Source: Nymphaea colorata
Lineage: Eukaryota; Streptophyta; Magnoliopsida; Nymphaeales; Nymphaeaceae
Direction of reading: 5' to 3'
Assembly: GCF_008831285.2 (NCBI RefSeq)
Contig: NC_045146.1
Coordinates: forward strand, 24,631,703-24,695,702
DNA length: 64,000 nt
Under the pieces are notes generated by a model. That model searched no databases. It was not told the DNA's origin and saw nothing but the letters and a program-made list of their open reading frames with translations. Positions 50,175-62,106 of the stretch are shown here, piece after piece; within the stretch, counting starts at the first letter, position 1, and each line of letters begins with the position of its first letter. The position numbers were made by a program, and so were the translations under genes.

Positions 50175-53100
50175 CTATTTGTCTTCACGCACCCCACTAT
50201 TGTCAGAGTTGACTAGGCCTGGCGTAGAGAGAGCCAAGCACCGAACCCAAATTTGGTACCCATATGAATGATTTAGAGCATATCGACAAACTACAGTAAC
50301 ACAAGGATCATATAGCCTATGTTTATGTTGTACTTGATGGAAGCATGCAACTCGACCAACATCAAAAGCCACAAATGCATATGGTTATAAGACTGTGTAT
50401 CAGCCATATATCATGTAGCTTTTATCAGTACATCAATTTTTATTTTCTAAAAGCTTAATAACTAAAATCTCTAGAAAGTATAAACAGATAAAAACAAACA
50501 CCTAAGCACTACCACACCAGAGGTGAGCATCTTACCGATGCCATAACTGGCTAATTGCTGTGCAGTAAAACTTTAAAGTTGTTATCTATCTAAGATCTCG
50601 TATATCTCAAGATCAACTGGCCTACACACACACACACAGAGAGAGATTAAAAAAGGAATAATCAGAAAAAATTGCACTGAAAGCCAAACTCTGTTGTTTA
50701 AAGTCCTCCCTATGGCATCATAGCAATGGCCAATAATACGATCACAAACAGTTCAGTAGCTGATCTTCAATTTTTCATTGTTAGCAATTTCAGTATGTGA
50801 AGCTAATTAAATCTCCACAATGAACTTGCCCGGTGTGGAAAACCGACTGAAGTAAACGAGTAAAGGCTGGTGCTGGATGGTGTAATGATCCCGGCACAGA
50901 GGTTCGCTTACCCCTCCTCAGCCACCAGCCCCACCATGCTTGCTGGCCATGTCTCGGCCAGCTGGCCAGCCAAATTTGGCTCAATCATCGTGCTAATGAC
51001 TTCAACTTGTAGCCTACACATGGTTGCCATTAACGTTATGGTGATGCAGGTATCGACATGGCAATTTACAAGAGGTGGGCACGAGGTTATGGCAAGGTAT
51101 GTGTGCCCATTCACAAAAAAATCAAAATTTGAAGCAAAATTATGGTTGTGTCGCAAATTATGTCATCTTCATAGTTCATATGCAGCTCATAAATATAACC
51201 ATACAGCAGAATTTGCTTAAAAGATAGAAAAGTAAATCATTAAAAAAGTAAAACATACCCCAGGTGTATCTGCGTACCCCTACCTGTGTATTGGTACTGG
51301 TACTCCAGGGTTTCCTAGGCACCCATGTGACTTAGTATTGGAGCAATGTAACTTGACAATGGACCGCAAGCAAAATAATGTGATGGAGCCATAACTTAGT
51401 GGTCCCACGTAAGACATCAGTATTCAAAATTTGTTTGAGACTGGAAATGGGAAAAGAAAAGGCAGGACAGAAAGAGTGGCAACCAACATTGGGAGATAAC
51501 ACATGAACAATGACCATCACAGTATACAAAGCCTAGGAAAAGAAGAGGAATACAATAGGGTAATACAACAACCAGTCCTTGATGTTGTGAATATGTTGCA
51601 AAATAAATTTATTAATATTTTGAATAAGAGCTGAACTTTAAGAGATGTAAAGCGTCGGACAATTCTTCCTTCAAATTCTGTTTTTCTTACCAGGTGAATC
51701 CATATGACTGCTCCTTTCTGTGAACTTTAACACAGGAGAATCAGTGCCTCCAACATTGCATGCGTGAACGTTTACCTTTCTGCAAATAAAAAGTAGCTGC
51801 TTTTACAATATATATTATGTTGGCAGAAAAGGAAGTACATCCTAGGTGAAAAGAAAAGACAAGCAACAATTGGGTAAGCTATAAGGCATAGAAGACACAA
51901 GAAACAACAATTTGTGAAGGTACAAGCTAACTATTTAAACTGCTGCTCCCCATAAAGCCTGACAGGATCTAAAGCTTTTGAATGGATAAACTAGCAAAAA
52001 AAAAAGACAAACAAAGAACCTTATTGTTAAGGTCACCAATGAACTGAATCATACCATGATCAAGAAGAAGCAACACATAACTTGAGATAAAGAAAACACA
52101 AACCTCATCTTCTAAAATTCAATGATTTCCAAGGTCTTAGATGCATCTACTGCTCATGTAAAAATGAAATGCCAAGACATGTTCCAATGCTACAAAAAAC
52201 TAATTTCAATCTCTTCAGGCCATGATTCATCTATGATCATATGAAGAACAAGTAATTTTTTCAAAACCAACAAAAATGAATGCACGTTACACCAATGCCT
52301 TTACTTCACAAAGTAGCATTGTAAATGAATGCAGGTATACTCAGACAACTATAATTGCGGGTACAAAAAGGGATGATAGCAATAGGCCAATGTTGCTCAT
52401 AGAAAACAAATTAGGGCATATCCAACTTTTGTAATGTCCAGACTTCAAGTGCAAGACAGACCATTCTACCACAGGAACAGTATCGCTTAAATTTCATCAT
52501 TACAACTGTTTCAGTTATTCTTGTACTTGACACACCAAACATATAGACGATTGCCCACTAGGCTGAAAGTCAAAGCTAGTGTTTCCTAGCCCTGGTTAGT
52601 TGCCCTTGTGCAAGAGATGAGATCCAGAAAGTTAGCCACCAATTTCAACTAAATGTCTTCAAACACAACATTGACAAATCCTTTTAAGATTCGTATAATT
52701 TATATAAAGCTCCATATAGGCGCAACTAAACCTGTATTCATCCATGGTATAGCAGTGCAGGCATACGAATGACAAGAACAAGGGCTTTCCATGAACTTAC
52801 CTTTGGGCATCTAAGATTGTGTTGTGACCTGTAGATGAGCTTGAATCTGGAGTTGCCAGTACAGGTGCTACCATTCCATCATAGTCTTGATTCCCCTGAA
52901 TCAACAAGGTGTGAAAATGCTGATCTTGCATTTCCCATTAGAAAATAAAAGTAACTAGCTACAACATTCTTTAAAGAAACACTTGCAACCTACCAGTGAT
53001 ACTGAGGCTCTCCACTCGGGAATGCTTTCAGAAAGAAGTGCAATATACTGCTCCATTGCCATCTCCGGACTTATGCTCCCCACCTTTTGCCAAGCATTCC

Positions 53101-54631
53101 TTGCACACGTAACCAGTGTCCTCCATCACTCAAAGATCGCAGCTCTCTACCCTGTTAGTATGACTAGCAATCAAACTACACCCTAAAATGTAGGGTAAAT
53201 AACCCCCTACACATCCCCTGGCTGTCCAACGTCAAATGGAGATAGTGTTGCCAATGCCAAATAGGACAAGCTCACCACCTAATACACATTACATTTAGCT
53301 CCCATTTGTCCTATACCTATCGTAGACGCTTACAGCGTCAGCTATGAATGACAGGTGTCTTCTTTAATGACGTTTGAATCCCACCAAACGGCAGAAAAGG
53401 AGATGGAGGAAGATGATGAAATGGGAGAAATCATCATCTAAGAAAGAGTATAAAGAATCGGCAGAATCCATCCAGATAATGGTAATACACTTCGAAAACT
53501 TTCATCCTATCCCTTCTATTTATCGAGGTTATCTATAAAAAACTGTACCTGGTTGCACTATAGATATCGCTACCTCGCAAGGAACGCAGTAAAAAGTAGG
53601 AATTTAAAGAGAACAAGAGGTATTAGTAGTTAATACCACTTTGCACGAGCACCCGGCTTCAGTGCCGAGGGCGAAGACTCATAGCAGGGCCCTTCTGTGG
53701 CCGCCTTCTGCAGCCCGTACAGTTGCATTTGAACATCGTTTTCCAACTTGGATAACATCTCGTTGCCGTTGGGAGAAGCAATGAACCTCTCTGCAACACT
53801 GAATTGCTTAGACACTTCGCTTCTCTCGATCCCTTCCCAATCCTCCTCGTCACTAATCTCTCCTCCCTGCCCATGTGCTTCAGACTCTCCTGCTTCACCC
53901 TTCTTGCCGCTTCCTTCCTTTTCTTCGGCCTCCTTCGGCGATTCGAGATCAAATTCACGAGCAACATTCGGCTGCTTCTCTGCAGTTTCTTCTTTGCAAA
54001 CGTCCGTCGTTCCAATCTCGCGCAGTTCACCAGCTACAGACTTGTCACCACGATCCTCTGTCTCCATCATCTCCGCCGACAACGCAGGTGGGGATTGTCC
54101 TCCCTTGGTTTGCTCTTCGACCGCCAATTTTTCTTCACTAATCACATCCGAAGGTGAAGAAGCCAACTCCGACACGTGACCCCCAAGGACATCCCGCTTC
54201 TCCTCCTCCTCTAGTGCGACGACCCCGCCCTTCTCCTCCTCCGCGTCTCCCCCCTCGAAAACCCGTTGCAAACCACAACCTTCACCCCCTCCGGTCCCGA
54301 ATTCCGGCAACTCACGAACCACCACCGTCTCCGTCGTCTCCCTCACCCCCTCGTATACAACGTCCCCAAACCTCGCCGCCTCCTTCTCCTCCTTCGCGAA
54401 TTCAAGAGCCGCCACCTGGCGGCTCTCACCTCCTTCCAACGTCGCCGGGACCGTTTCCATAGCACGACCGAACAGCCTCTCTCCAACCACTGCGGGCAGA
54501 TCATCGTCAGTCGTGGTCTGCTTCCGGGTCTCCTTGTCGGAGTCCGCGGCCACAGAGACGAGCTTCGCGAGGAGGAAAGCGAACAGGAGGGAGAAGAAGG
54601 CCGTCAGAAAAATCTCCTGCAACACCTCCAT
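50175..54631 (-). CDS. ACBP3: Class III acyl-CoA-binding protein, ACBP3-like
   Basis: Preferred model has five exons: 54631-53637, 53099-52994, 52895-52801, 51779-51691 and 50218-50175, giving 1329 nt (442 residues) in frame. An alternative reads through the exon 4 donor to TGA at 51671 (434 residues). The N-terminus MEVLQEIFLTAFFSLLFAFLLAKLVSVA is cleavable or anchoring and matches Arabidopsis ACBP3 (At4g24230) as remembered. A long acidic low-complexity linker follows. The acyl-CoA-binding domain starts at about residue 261: EEDWEGIERSEV, VQMQLYGLQKAATEGPC, ARAKWNAWQKVG, and MAMEQYIALLSESIPEW. The ligand-binding Lys of YGLxK, the Lys of ARAKW and the Tyr of EQYI are present; the second Tyr of the YxxYK motif is Gln. 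By family it binds acyl-CoA or phospholipid in secretory or apoplastic membranes and is linked to autophagy and senescence. Confidence 0.88.
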
Positions 54632-54649
54632 CTCTCTCTCTCTCTCTCT
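54631..54649. repeat. (GA)n tract directly before the ACBP3 start codon
   Basis: On the gene strand a GA run ends at the ATG, so it lies in the 5' untranslated region. Such GA tracts are common in plant leaders. Confidence 0.9.
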
Positions 54650-57173
54650 GTCAACAAGACGTGGGGAGGAAGAGAAAGAAAGGAAGGGAAGGAAAATAGT
54701 GAAGGGGAGGTTGAAGTCGGGTGAGAAGTGCTAGGAGCAAAGCATATTCTCTTGCGCTTTGTACCTCTCCTGCAGGAAGTTTTAGAGAGAGAGAGAGAGG
54801 GACTATTCCGCCACCTCCTTTTGATCGGACGGCGATTGATGGGGAGAGAGAGGAGGCAATTAGAGAGCGAACTGAATTGTTATGGGGTGTCGCCCAAGAG
54901 AGACAGTTGGTGGGCAGTTCTGTTCTCGTTTGGGATTTTCCTAGTTCCGGATCGCGCCTGCCCACAGCCTAATCTTGAGAGGAAAGTCCCGATTTCGTTC
55001 AAATTTGGCAACGATAATCAGCATTTTTAGATTAAAGTTCTCCGGCTATTCTATTTTGTTGCCACGTTAAACGAGGAAGAAACTTTTCTTCGTTATCCAC
55101 GGCAGTTAAAAGGCGTGTCTCCCGGCCCCGGGAGCTTTTTTAACTTTTGGGGGCTTCCTAAAAAATTGGCCCTCAACTTCGATCCCATCGTTGCTCCCAT
55201 CTTCCCTGCAATTTAGTGAAGATTTATAAGCAGCGAAATGAATCCGATTTAATGCGTATAAAAATATCGACACCCTTCTGCATCCCTGCCTGCACCATGA
55301 AATTAAGATCATTTAAAAGAAACGAGAACAATCGTGTATAATAATATAAAAAGATCAGGAGGAGTTCTGCTTCTTGTTGTTAAAATCGGATATGCAGCCC
55401 GTTTTCGTTATTTTTTCTTAATTTTGTTTATTTAGCAATTTTTTACTTGACTTGATTTGGCCGATTCCCAACCAAAACCGAACATCTTGTGTTTATCCTT
55501 TCTTTTCTTCGAACAAACGAAGATAAACTTGTTATGGGTAACGCCTATCTCGCCAAACCTAAAACTTGAAGTAATAAACTTTTACCCAAAGCCGGCAGCC
55601 ATTCATCATAAAAAGAGAGAGAGTGTGTGTGTGAATGATTTGAGGAGGAACACCTATTAACTTAGTCATTTTTGTTTACTTTAATCATGTTTTTCTAATA
55701 ATCATGAAATCAACTGCTCTTGTAGAATAAAAAATTTTATACCGTTACAATCAAATTTCTTTTACAATAATAACTTGAATTAAAACATGATATAATCTTA
55801 CATTTTCTACAGTTTTAGCAACCTAGCAAAACAGTTAAATAATTAATTTTGTAATGCCAAAAAAGGACGTGACGATCTGTATCTTGGTTAGGAAAGAAGG
55901 AATAATAACACTGCAGTTACAAACTTCCCATTTTGTGAAGACCATGATCTAGTTCCGATATATATATATAAACAAATGTGATTTAATAAGAAGATGAATA
56001 TGGTTGCAAGTGCCTTCTATTTGTAGGTAAAGCATTAATAACGGGCCTTGAATAATTAGCAAAACTAAATTTTGATGCGTTAATTATTAATAAAATTTGG
56101 TGCAAGCTTGCTCTTTCCCAAATGGGTTGAACAAACATGGAAGCTTGAAGTCGACTGCAAATTCAACCTTACGCTACCTTCCTTTTTTCTTCTTTTCTAA
56201 ATTACATTTGTATTAGTTTTTATTTGACATTTTTCTTGATAATTACAAAAAAAAAAAACACGATAAATGAAGTTATTTAAAAATTATAAACAAGAAAATC
56301 TAGAAAAAAAATGAGACGGGTGCATGTCACGTCAGGCGTGGTGTTAGGCCTTATCCAACCGACCCATATGGAATAAAACGTAGCGTCGTCCGTTTAATGA
56401 ATGTTTCGCAAATGAACACCTAATTTCAACGGAATAGTAGAAACAGGGCCCGCCTCCGCCTGCCATTTCATTTTATTTACGTCTGGAAAAATAAAGCCAC
56501 CTGATGAAAGGGTTTATATCACCTGACTATATGCGGCGCAACTAAATACTTTAATAATCCAAGTGGCTAAATGTTAAAAGCAGCACTTTTATGTCATTAC
56601 TTGAATATCAAGTTAAGGTGCTGAACTATTTTACGTTGAGTCGCTCTGCACCGACGCTCCGCCGTTAACATCCACTTCAACTTTCTTTCTAGAATTTAAA
56701 AAAGTATCAAATATTAGATCTTCAAAACTGATTTGCTCCACTGCGACCTTTCCAAATCTTCTTTTAAACTAAGTTGATCCAACGCGTATTACCTTAATTA
56801 TTTTTCTATTTGAGTAATATGTTTGTAATAATAAAAATGAACTATTCCTGTTGCATGAAATTTGTGATAGCAGAAAAAGCAATATTTTTTTTTTTTTTGA
56901 ATAACTTGAACTAGAACACCAATTATATTTAACTAGTGTTTATATAAATAATTTATGAAAAATTAGAAGGTATACTCCAACCCAATGATCTTGCCCCCTC
57001 AAAAGTGGTGGGAATGCTTCGTGATTGGTGTAATTAGAATGCCAAACAATGTTGAAAACTGAGTATTATTAGTTTTTAACAATACTTTAGGAATCTTTTG
57101 GTCGGCCCACTCATTGCGACCGCCCCCACTCATTCCACCCATTTGGAAACAAGGTCCACCCGTGACATATCGT

Positions 57174-57200
57174 TTATATATATATATATATATATATATA
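57174..57200. repeat. (TA)n microsatellite
   Basis: Pure TA run. Confidence 0.95.
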
Positions 57201-57599
57201 GCTTTTTTATATCTACCCCTACAAGTATATTTATAAAAACTTAAAAACTAGTATGCAACTCCAAATACAAATCTTAAATCTAGGTGCATCATACATATCT
57301 ATACTATACGTATTTAATGAAATGGTTTAAAAAATGATATTGATTGAAGCCCAAAAAGAGTCACTTCAAATGAGCTTCCCAATGGACCTAGCTGCCCCAT
57401 TATGCACATGAACTAATTGCTTTGCTCTCAAGAATATTCCAAACCAGTCACCAATGATCCAAATCCAGTACTTTCTCACCCAACTAGACTCTTCCCACCA
57501 CAAAACAGTTAATGGAAGTCATAGATCCATCACATTTTTGAGGATACTCCTGAAGCTCTTGTTCTTTTCCTTCTATTTCCAGGTGTAGGACAGCTTCGA

Positions 57600-57755
57600 G
57601 ACCTAAGTGGGGAGCAGTACACCCATCAAGCAGAGTGTCGTGCATCAACGCTACTCTACCTTTTGTAGTTTAAAAGAGTGGTGCTCGTAGGAATCCAACT
57701 TACTACAGATTTTTAACAACCTTCCAGTCTAACCAGCTACGCTACACCCTTTAAA
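57600..57755 (-). mobile_element. SINE-like element, copy 3
   Basis: On the minus strand a consensus box A (tagcgtagctgg, complement of 57733-57744) is followed by a box B-like gttggattcc (complement of 57690-57699). A body shared with the copy at 58.6 kb comes next (a gcagttt/gtagttt block, then a gtcgtgcat block). This is the arrangement of a tRNA-derived SINE. Confidence 0.5.
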
Positions 57756-58133
57756 GAGAGGTCGATCGGATTGGTTTGAGATCCATTTGGTGCATATGCA
57801 CATGCACGAGAAAGTAGTTCACGTGGCCGTCCCTTTCATTCCATGGGAAAGATATGAAACTATTTACACTTCATTTAATGAGGGGGACATGAGATGTGTC
57901 TCCTCCAAACATTATAGAGCCTTTTTGGAACATTTGTGGCCTATTTCCCATAAGTACTAACTACACCTATGACTGTGACAATGATCGGCTGAAACTAAAT
58001 TTCTTCATTTTCTTTTGAAATTTGTTCTCTATAATATGCAATTGTTTTGCTTACATCTCTTTGAATTTCAATGTGCTTTTGATGCGGTCCATGCATCCTT
58101 AGGAGCCACACTTTGGAAAGCAATATGAACTTG

Positions 58134-58134
58134 G

Positions 58135-58217
<83 letters not shown>
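58134..58217. repeat. (TA)n microsatellite, longest in the window
   Basis: About 84 bases of uninterrupted TA. Confidence 0.97.
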
Positions 58218-58218
<1 letters not shown>

Positions 58219-58624
58219 CAAAATGAAAAGGTTTTCATTCCAATTTGATTGATTGATGAAAAAGACATGTATCACTAATCGTGAAAAGCATAACACAATA
58301 TTTGTCGCAGTTATGCGTCAATAAAATTGTTTTGGTCAATAGCCAAGTTGCTTTAGATATATATTGAAAGGAACATATTTTATAAAATAAAAAAAAAACA
58401 CGCTTACTAAAAGTACGACCATATATAATATATTTTTTAACGGTCTTTAATATGATACTTTATTTAATATGTAAAAAACTAAAGGAAAATTTTAGAATGT
58501 ATGTTTGATTACAAAAAGTCTTGTCTTAAAAGAAACAACTTACTATTAATGCAATTAATAGTGAGCAAGGAAGAAAGAAGGGAAGTTATTCCTTTTTGCT
58601 TTTAGGGTTTAAGGTTGTTTCAAG

Positions 58625-58765
58625 ACTTGAATAGTTTTATAGTACATTTTTCAACTTGAGTGTCGTACATGTCATTATTTGCAGTTTTCTAATACTCATA
58701 GGAATCAAGTTCAAAACGCACCGTCAATACGACACTGCGACCAACCAGCTGTGCTACGTCCCTTA
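58625..58765 (-). mobile_element. SINE-like element, copy 4
   Basis: On the minus strand: box A tagcacagctgg (complement of 58745-58756), box B-like acttgattcct (near 58701-58711), then a body with tttgcag and gtcgtacatg blocks. The best preserved member together with copy 3. Confidence 0.5.
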
Positions 58766-60782
58766 AGCACTATTAATGTAATTGAACTTTCCTGCTTTCA
58801 AGTAAATACCACAGTTATGCTCAGGACACTGTTAATACAATTGAAGTTTACTGTTCTTAAGGGAAATACCACACTTACTCTTCTGAAGAAGAAAACGAAG
58901 AATTGGTTGAGGGAACATGAAAAGTGCCCATGTCTAGAGGAGTCCTGGTGGGACACATAGAGAGCACTTTGTACAAATGATTAACAGTGCTAAAGGGAGA
59001 ATCTATCACATCTGATGTTGAAGTTCAGTAATTTCTGTCTTGTCGTGTTTGATCTTAATTTGGGGAATACTTCATCTTAGCAAACACCAAAATTTGATAC
59101 CGCATACAAGCTCTGTCCTTTCATAAAGATGTGAAAAGGAGGGGAATTATAGATCGTGTTTGCAAACTGGAATGAACCACAACACAACCCCGGGAAGTCA
59201 GGCCCAAATAGGGACATACGGTACTTGTGTAGGTAAAACAGCTGAGACTGAATATCCCAATCAAACAAGTAAGCTTTTTTATTATCTTCATTGGCCACAT
59301 AAACCTAGTTTGAGATAGGTAAAATTATGTCTCATATCACCATATGACCTATGTTTTACGTAACATAGTATATGCTTTCCTTCGAACTCATTCAAAGACA
59401 AAGGCAGGAAACGTGCAAGCAATTAAGTTCCCGGATTTTGTCTCATTTGTGGTCGAGCCGTTTAATTAACTTGTTTTCTAGTGTATGCCCATATATGCCG
59501 CCGAATAAAAACTTGCTTAATTAAATAACAAAAAGTAAGAAATTTCATTTATCTTCGAATATTGGTAATGCTCCAAGAGATTAGCTGTCATCTTCCGGGT
59601 GACATAAATTCATTTATAAGCGTATTGCAGAGCGACGTTCATTTTACTTAGTAATTTAAATGACAGTAAAAAATCGAACACTTGCATCTCCCAATGTTTG
59701 AATTCAAACAATTAGTTTGGAATCGGTTTTTGTAAGTAAGGGGATTTGAACTTATATCGGAATCGTGCACCCGTCGTGTTTGATAAGAAATTTTGTGTAC
59801 CATGTTGAAATGCTATTACTAATCTGATTCGAATTCTCGTATGAAATTTGGCGAAAACAAGCTGGATCTGAATCGGTTATCTTGTCTTTAATATTTCAGG
59901 TGAGCGAGAAGTTCATCCTCCCGCTCGAAGCGAGGCCCCAAGACCCCACCTCTCTTTTCCTCTGCCTTTGGGACCTCAAGTTGCGTTTGCATCAGCAATG
60001 GTAGCAATACACCATATCACACACCACCATCTTAATCCATAGAAGTTTAACATTCATTAGAATCGAATTAGAGACCTACTTTTTTACACTCCCATAATTC
60101 GACCAGCCTCTCTCGAATCTTTCAATCAAAAACTCACTTCCCCTTGAGGTAACAGTGATCTTAATATTAAAAAGGTTTTGTACCATTCCAGACAAGAATG
60201 CGACAAAATTGTCCGTGATTGTATCCGGAAAAGATTCGAATACTTTTCCTTTCCTTCATAATCAATGCGCAGCTAATACCTAACTTGGCTTGGCCAGGTG
60301 ATAAGTCTTTTTCTTGCGGGGAGAAACTTTGATGGTATAAGTGTTTGACAAGCTTCTCCGAAGGACCTTCCCTTTCGTTTTTCTTTGTGTTATAATTGGC
60401 AAATTAGGTTCGACCAATGCAACTTAATTCATTTGAATTAAAATAAGGAGTTTTCCAATTTCAACCCTGTTTTTCACTTGCAATTTGAGAACAGACAGTC
60501 GCTTTTTTATGATTTTCTAATAACAGCCTCACTTTTCATAAAAATTATGAAAAAAGTCGTTCACTTGGGAAACAAAAAAAATGTTAGCCGCAACCTTTTC
60601 CCTACGCCATATTATACTACTAAATTGTATTCTTATCCTCTTGGCGAATTTGTTTTTGTTTCTCAAGTTAGCCAAGTGTAATTTTATTTGACAGTTACGA
60701 AAATTGGGTCTTCCATAAAAGATTATAAAAATCGGCTTCTTTTTTAGAATTATGGCTACTTTTAAAACCAAGAAAGAGAACT

Positions 60783-60819
60783 ATATATATATATATATAA
60801 ACGGAGAGAGAGAGAAAGA
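60783..60819. repeat. (TA)n/(GA)n tract
   Basis: TA run followed by GA run. Confidence 0.85.
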
Positions 60820-61172
60820 GGTCGAACTCGGTTCGAACTCTAGTTGAGTTTCTTATAGCAATCTCGAGCTTAACTCGAGTACACAAAATCGAGCTCGAAC
60901 TCATCTCGTTCAACTCGTGTAACTTGTGAAAATTTGTTTTTATCTTATAAATTAAAGCTGGTAAACCGATTTTTGTAATATTATATAGAATACAGGTTTG
61001 CTAGTTGAGTCGAGTTTTTGAAACTCGAACTCGACTAGTTTATCGGTTCAAGTATCTTTGTAACCTCAAATTCAATTCGTTTATAAACGAGTCAAGCACA
61101 AGCCGAGTTTTTTCGAACGAGTTCGAGTCGAACCCGAGTTGGCTTAACTGGTTGCACAGCCCTGGTGTCAGG
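60820..61172. repeat. tcgag/cgaactcg-rich dispersed repeat
   Basis: Dense short repeats of cgaactcg, ctcgag and gagttcgagtcg. The right side ends ggttgcacagccctg, whose complement cagggctgtgcaacc looks like a hAT-type terminus. A matching left terminus was not found. Confidence 0.5.
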
Positions 61173-62065
61173 GCAAGTGGGTTGCTGAAAATCCATCAAA
61201 TTTTGTAGGTTTAGAACTTTTGCGGTTGGAAGAGCTGTCGAAATTCGGCCGAAGCTGAGCAGATTTTTTTCTTTGGTGAAGTTTCTTAGGTAAGAAGAAA
61301 GTATGTTGAACACGTTCGTGGGATGAGATTGGATCAAAACAAGTGGCATTTTATGTCTAATTTCACGTATCCATTAGTCAATAAACCGACGAAATGATCA
61401 ACAATTCTTAAGCCACACTTTTCAAGCAAGTGGAAGATGTGAACGACAGGGAAAAATCATCAACTGTTTGAGAAAATGGGATCATTTCCACATGGCGATG
61501 GAATTTTGGCTTCTCTTCCAATCAAGCGAATGATGTTCTTACCCAAGAAAAAGAAGAGAGGTTCCATTATGTGGACCCACACCTTCAATGGGCTTATGTG
61601 TAAGGAAAATGACTCGTCTTCTTCCTTTAGTGGCTATCAATCGGTCTGCTTACGTGTTTCACTGCTACCAGTTTCTTGGTGTGATGGGAGATAGGCGAGG
61701 ACCGCCATTGATGGCGTATTCAACATCCTGGTGTGTATCTATGTATATGTTTAATATAATACAGGAAACTATATAAATAATCAAACTGTACATATGAAAA
61801 CCGGCGTTGAGTTTTTTCAGCAAAAAATTTCTAGCTCAACTGCTCTATCTGCATGGGAGTTCTTTTTTCTTCTCGTCTTCTTCTTACATTGACTTCTAAC
61901 TACTAAAAGAAAAGGTAAGGAAAAGGAAAGATTGTTTGTAGCTTAAGCCTTCTTTGTTTGAGGTATTATCCATGTATCTGTTAGCGTTTTGAGCTCATTC
62001 AGGGCAGTGGGGTAATCACATTGTGACTGGTGTGGCCAATTGCCCACTCCAATCTCTTAAAAGTT

Positions 62066-62068
<3 letters not shown>

Positions 62069-62102
<34 letters not shown>
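62069..62102. repeat. (TA)n microsatellite
   Basis: Pure TA run. Confidence 0.95.

Positions 62103-62106
<4 letters not shown>

Noticed and set aside
53748-54462. Long plus-strand open frames opposite the ACBP3-like first exon
   Set aside because: They are mirror images of the biased, acidic linker coding (giving Pro/Ser/Arg-rich peptides) and have no family signature.
57690-57744. Possible functional tRNA gene
   Set aside because: Box A and a weak box B are present, but arms do not pair as a cloverleaf; it fits a tRNA-derived SINE better.
59077-59298. 73-codon minus-strand frame with plausible composition
   Set aside because: No recognisable domain and no flanking exons found.
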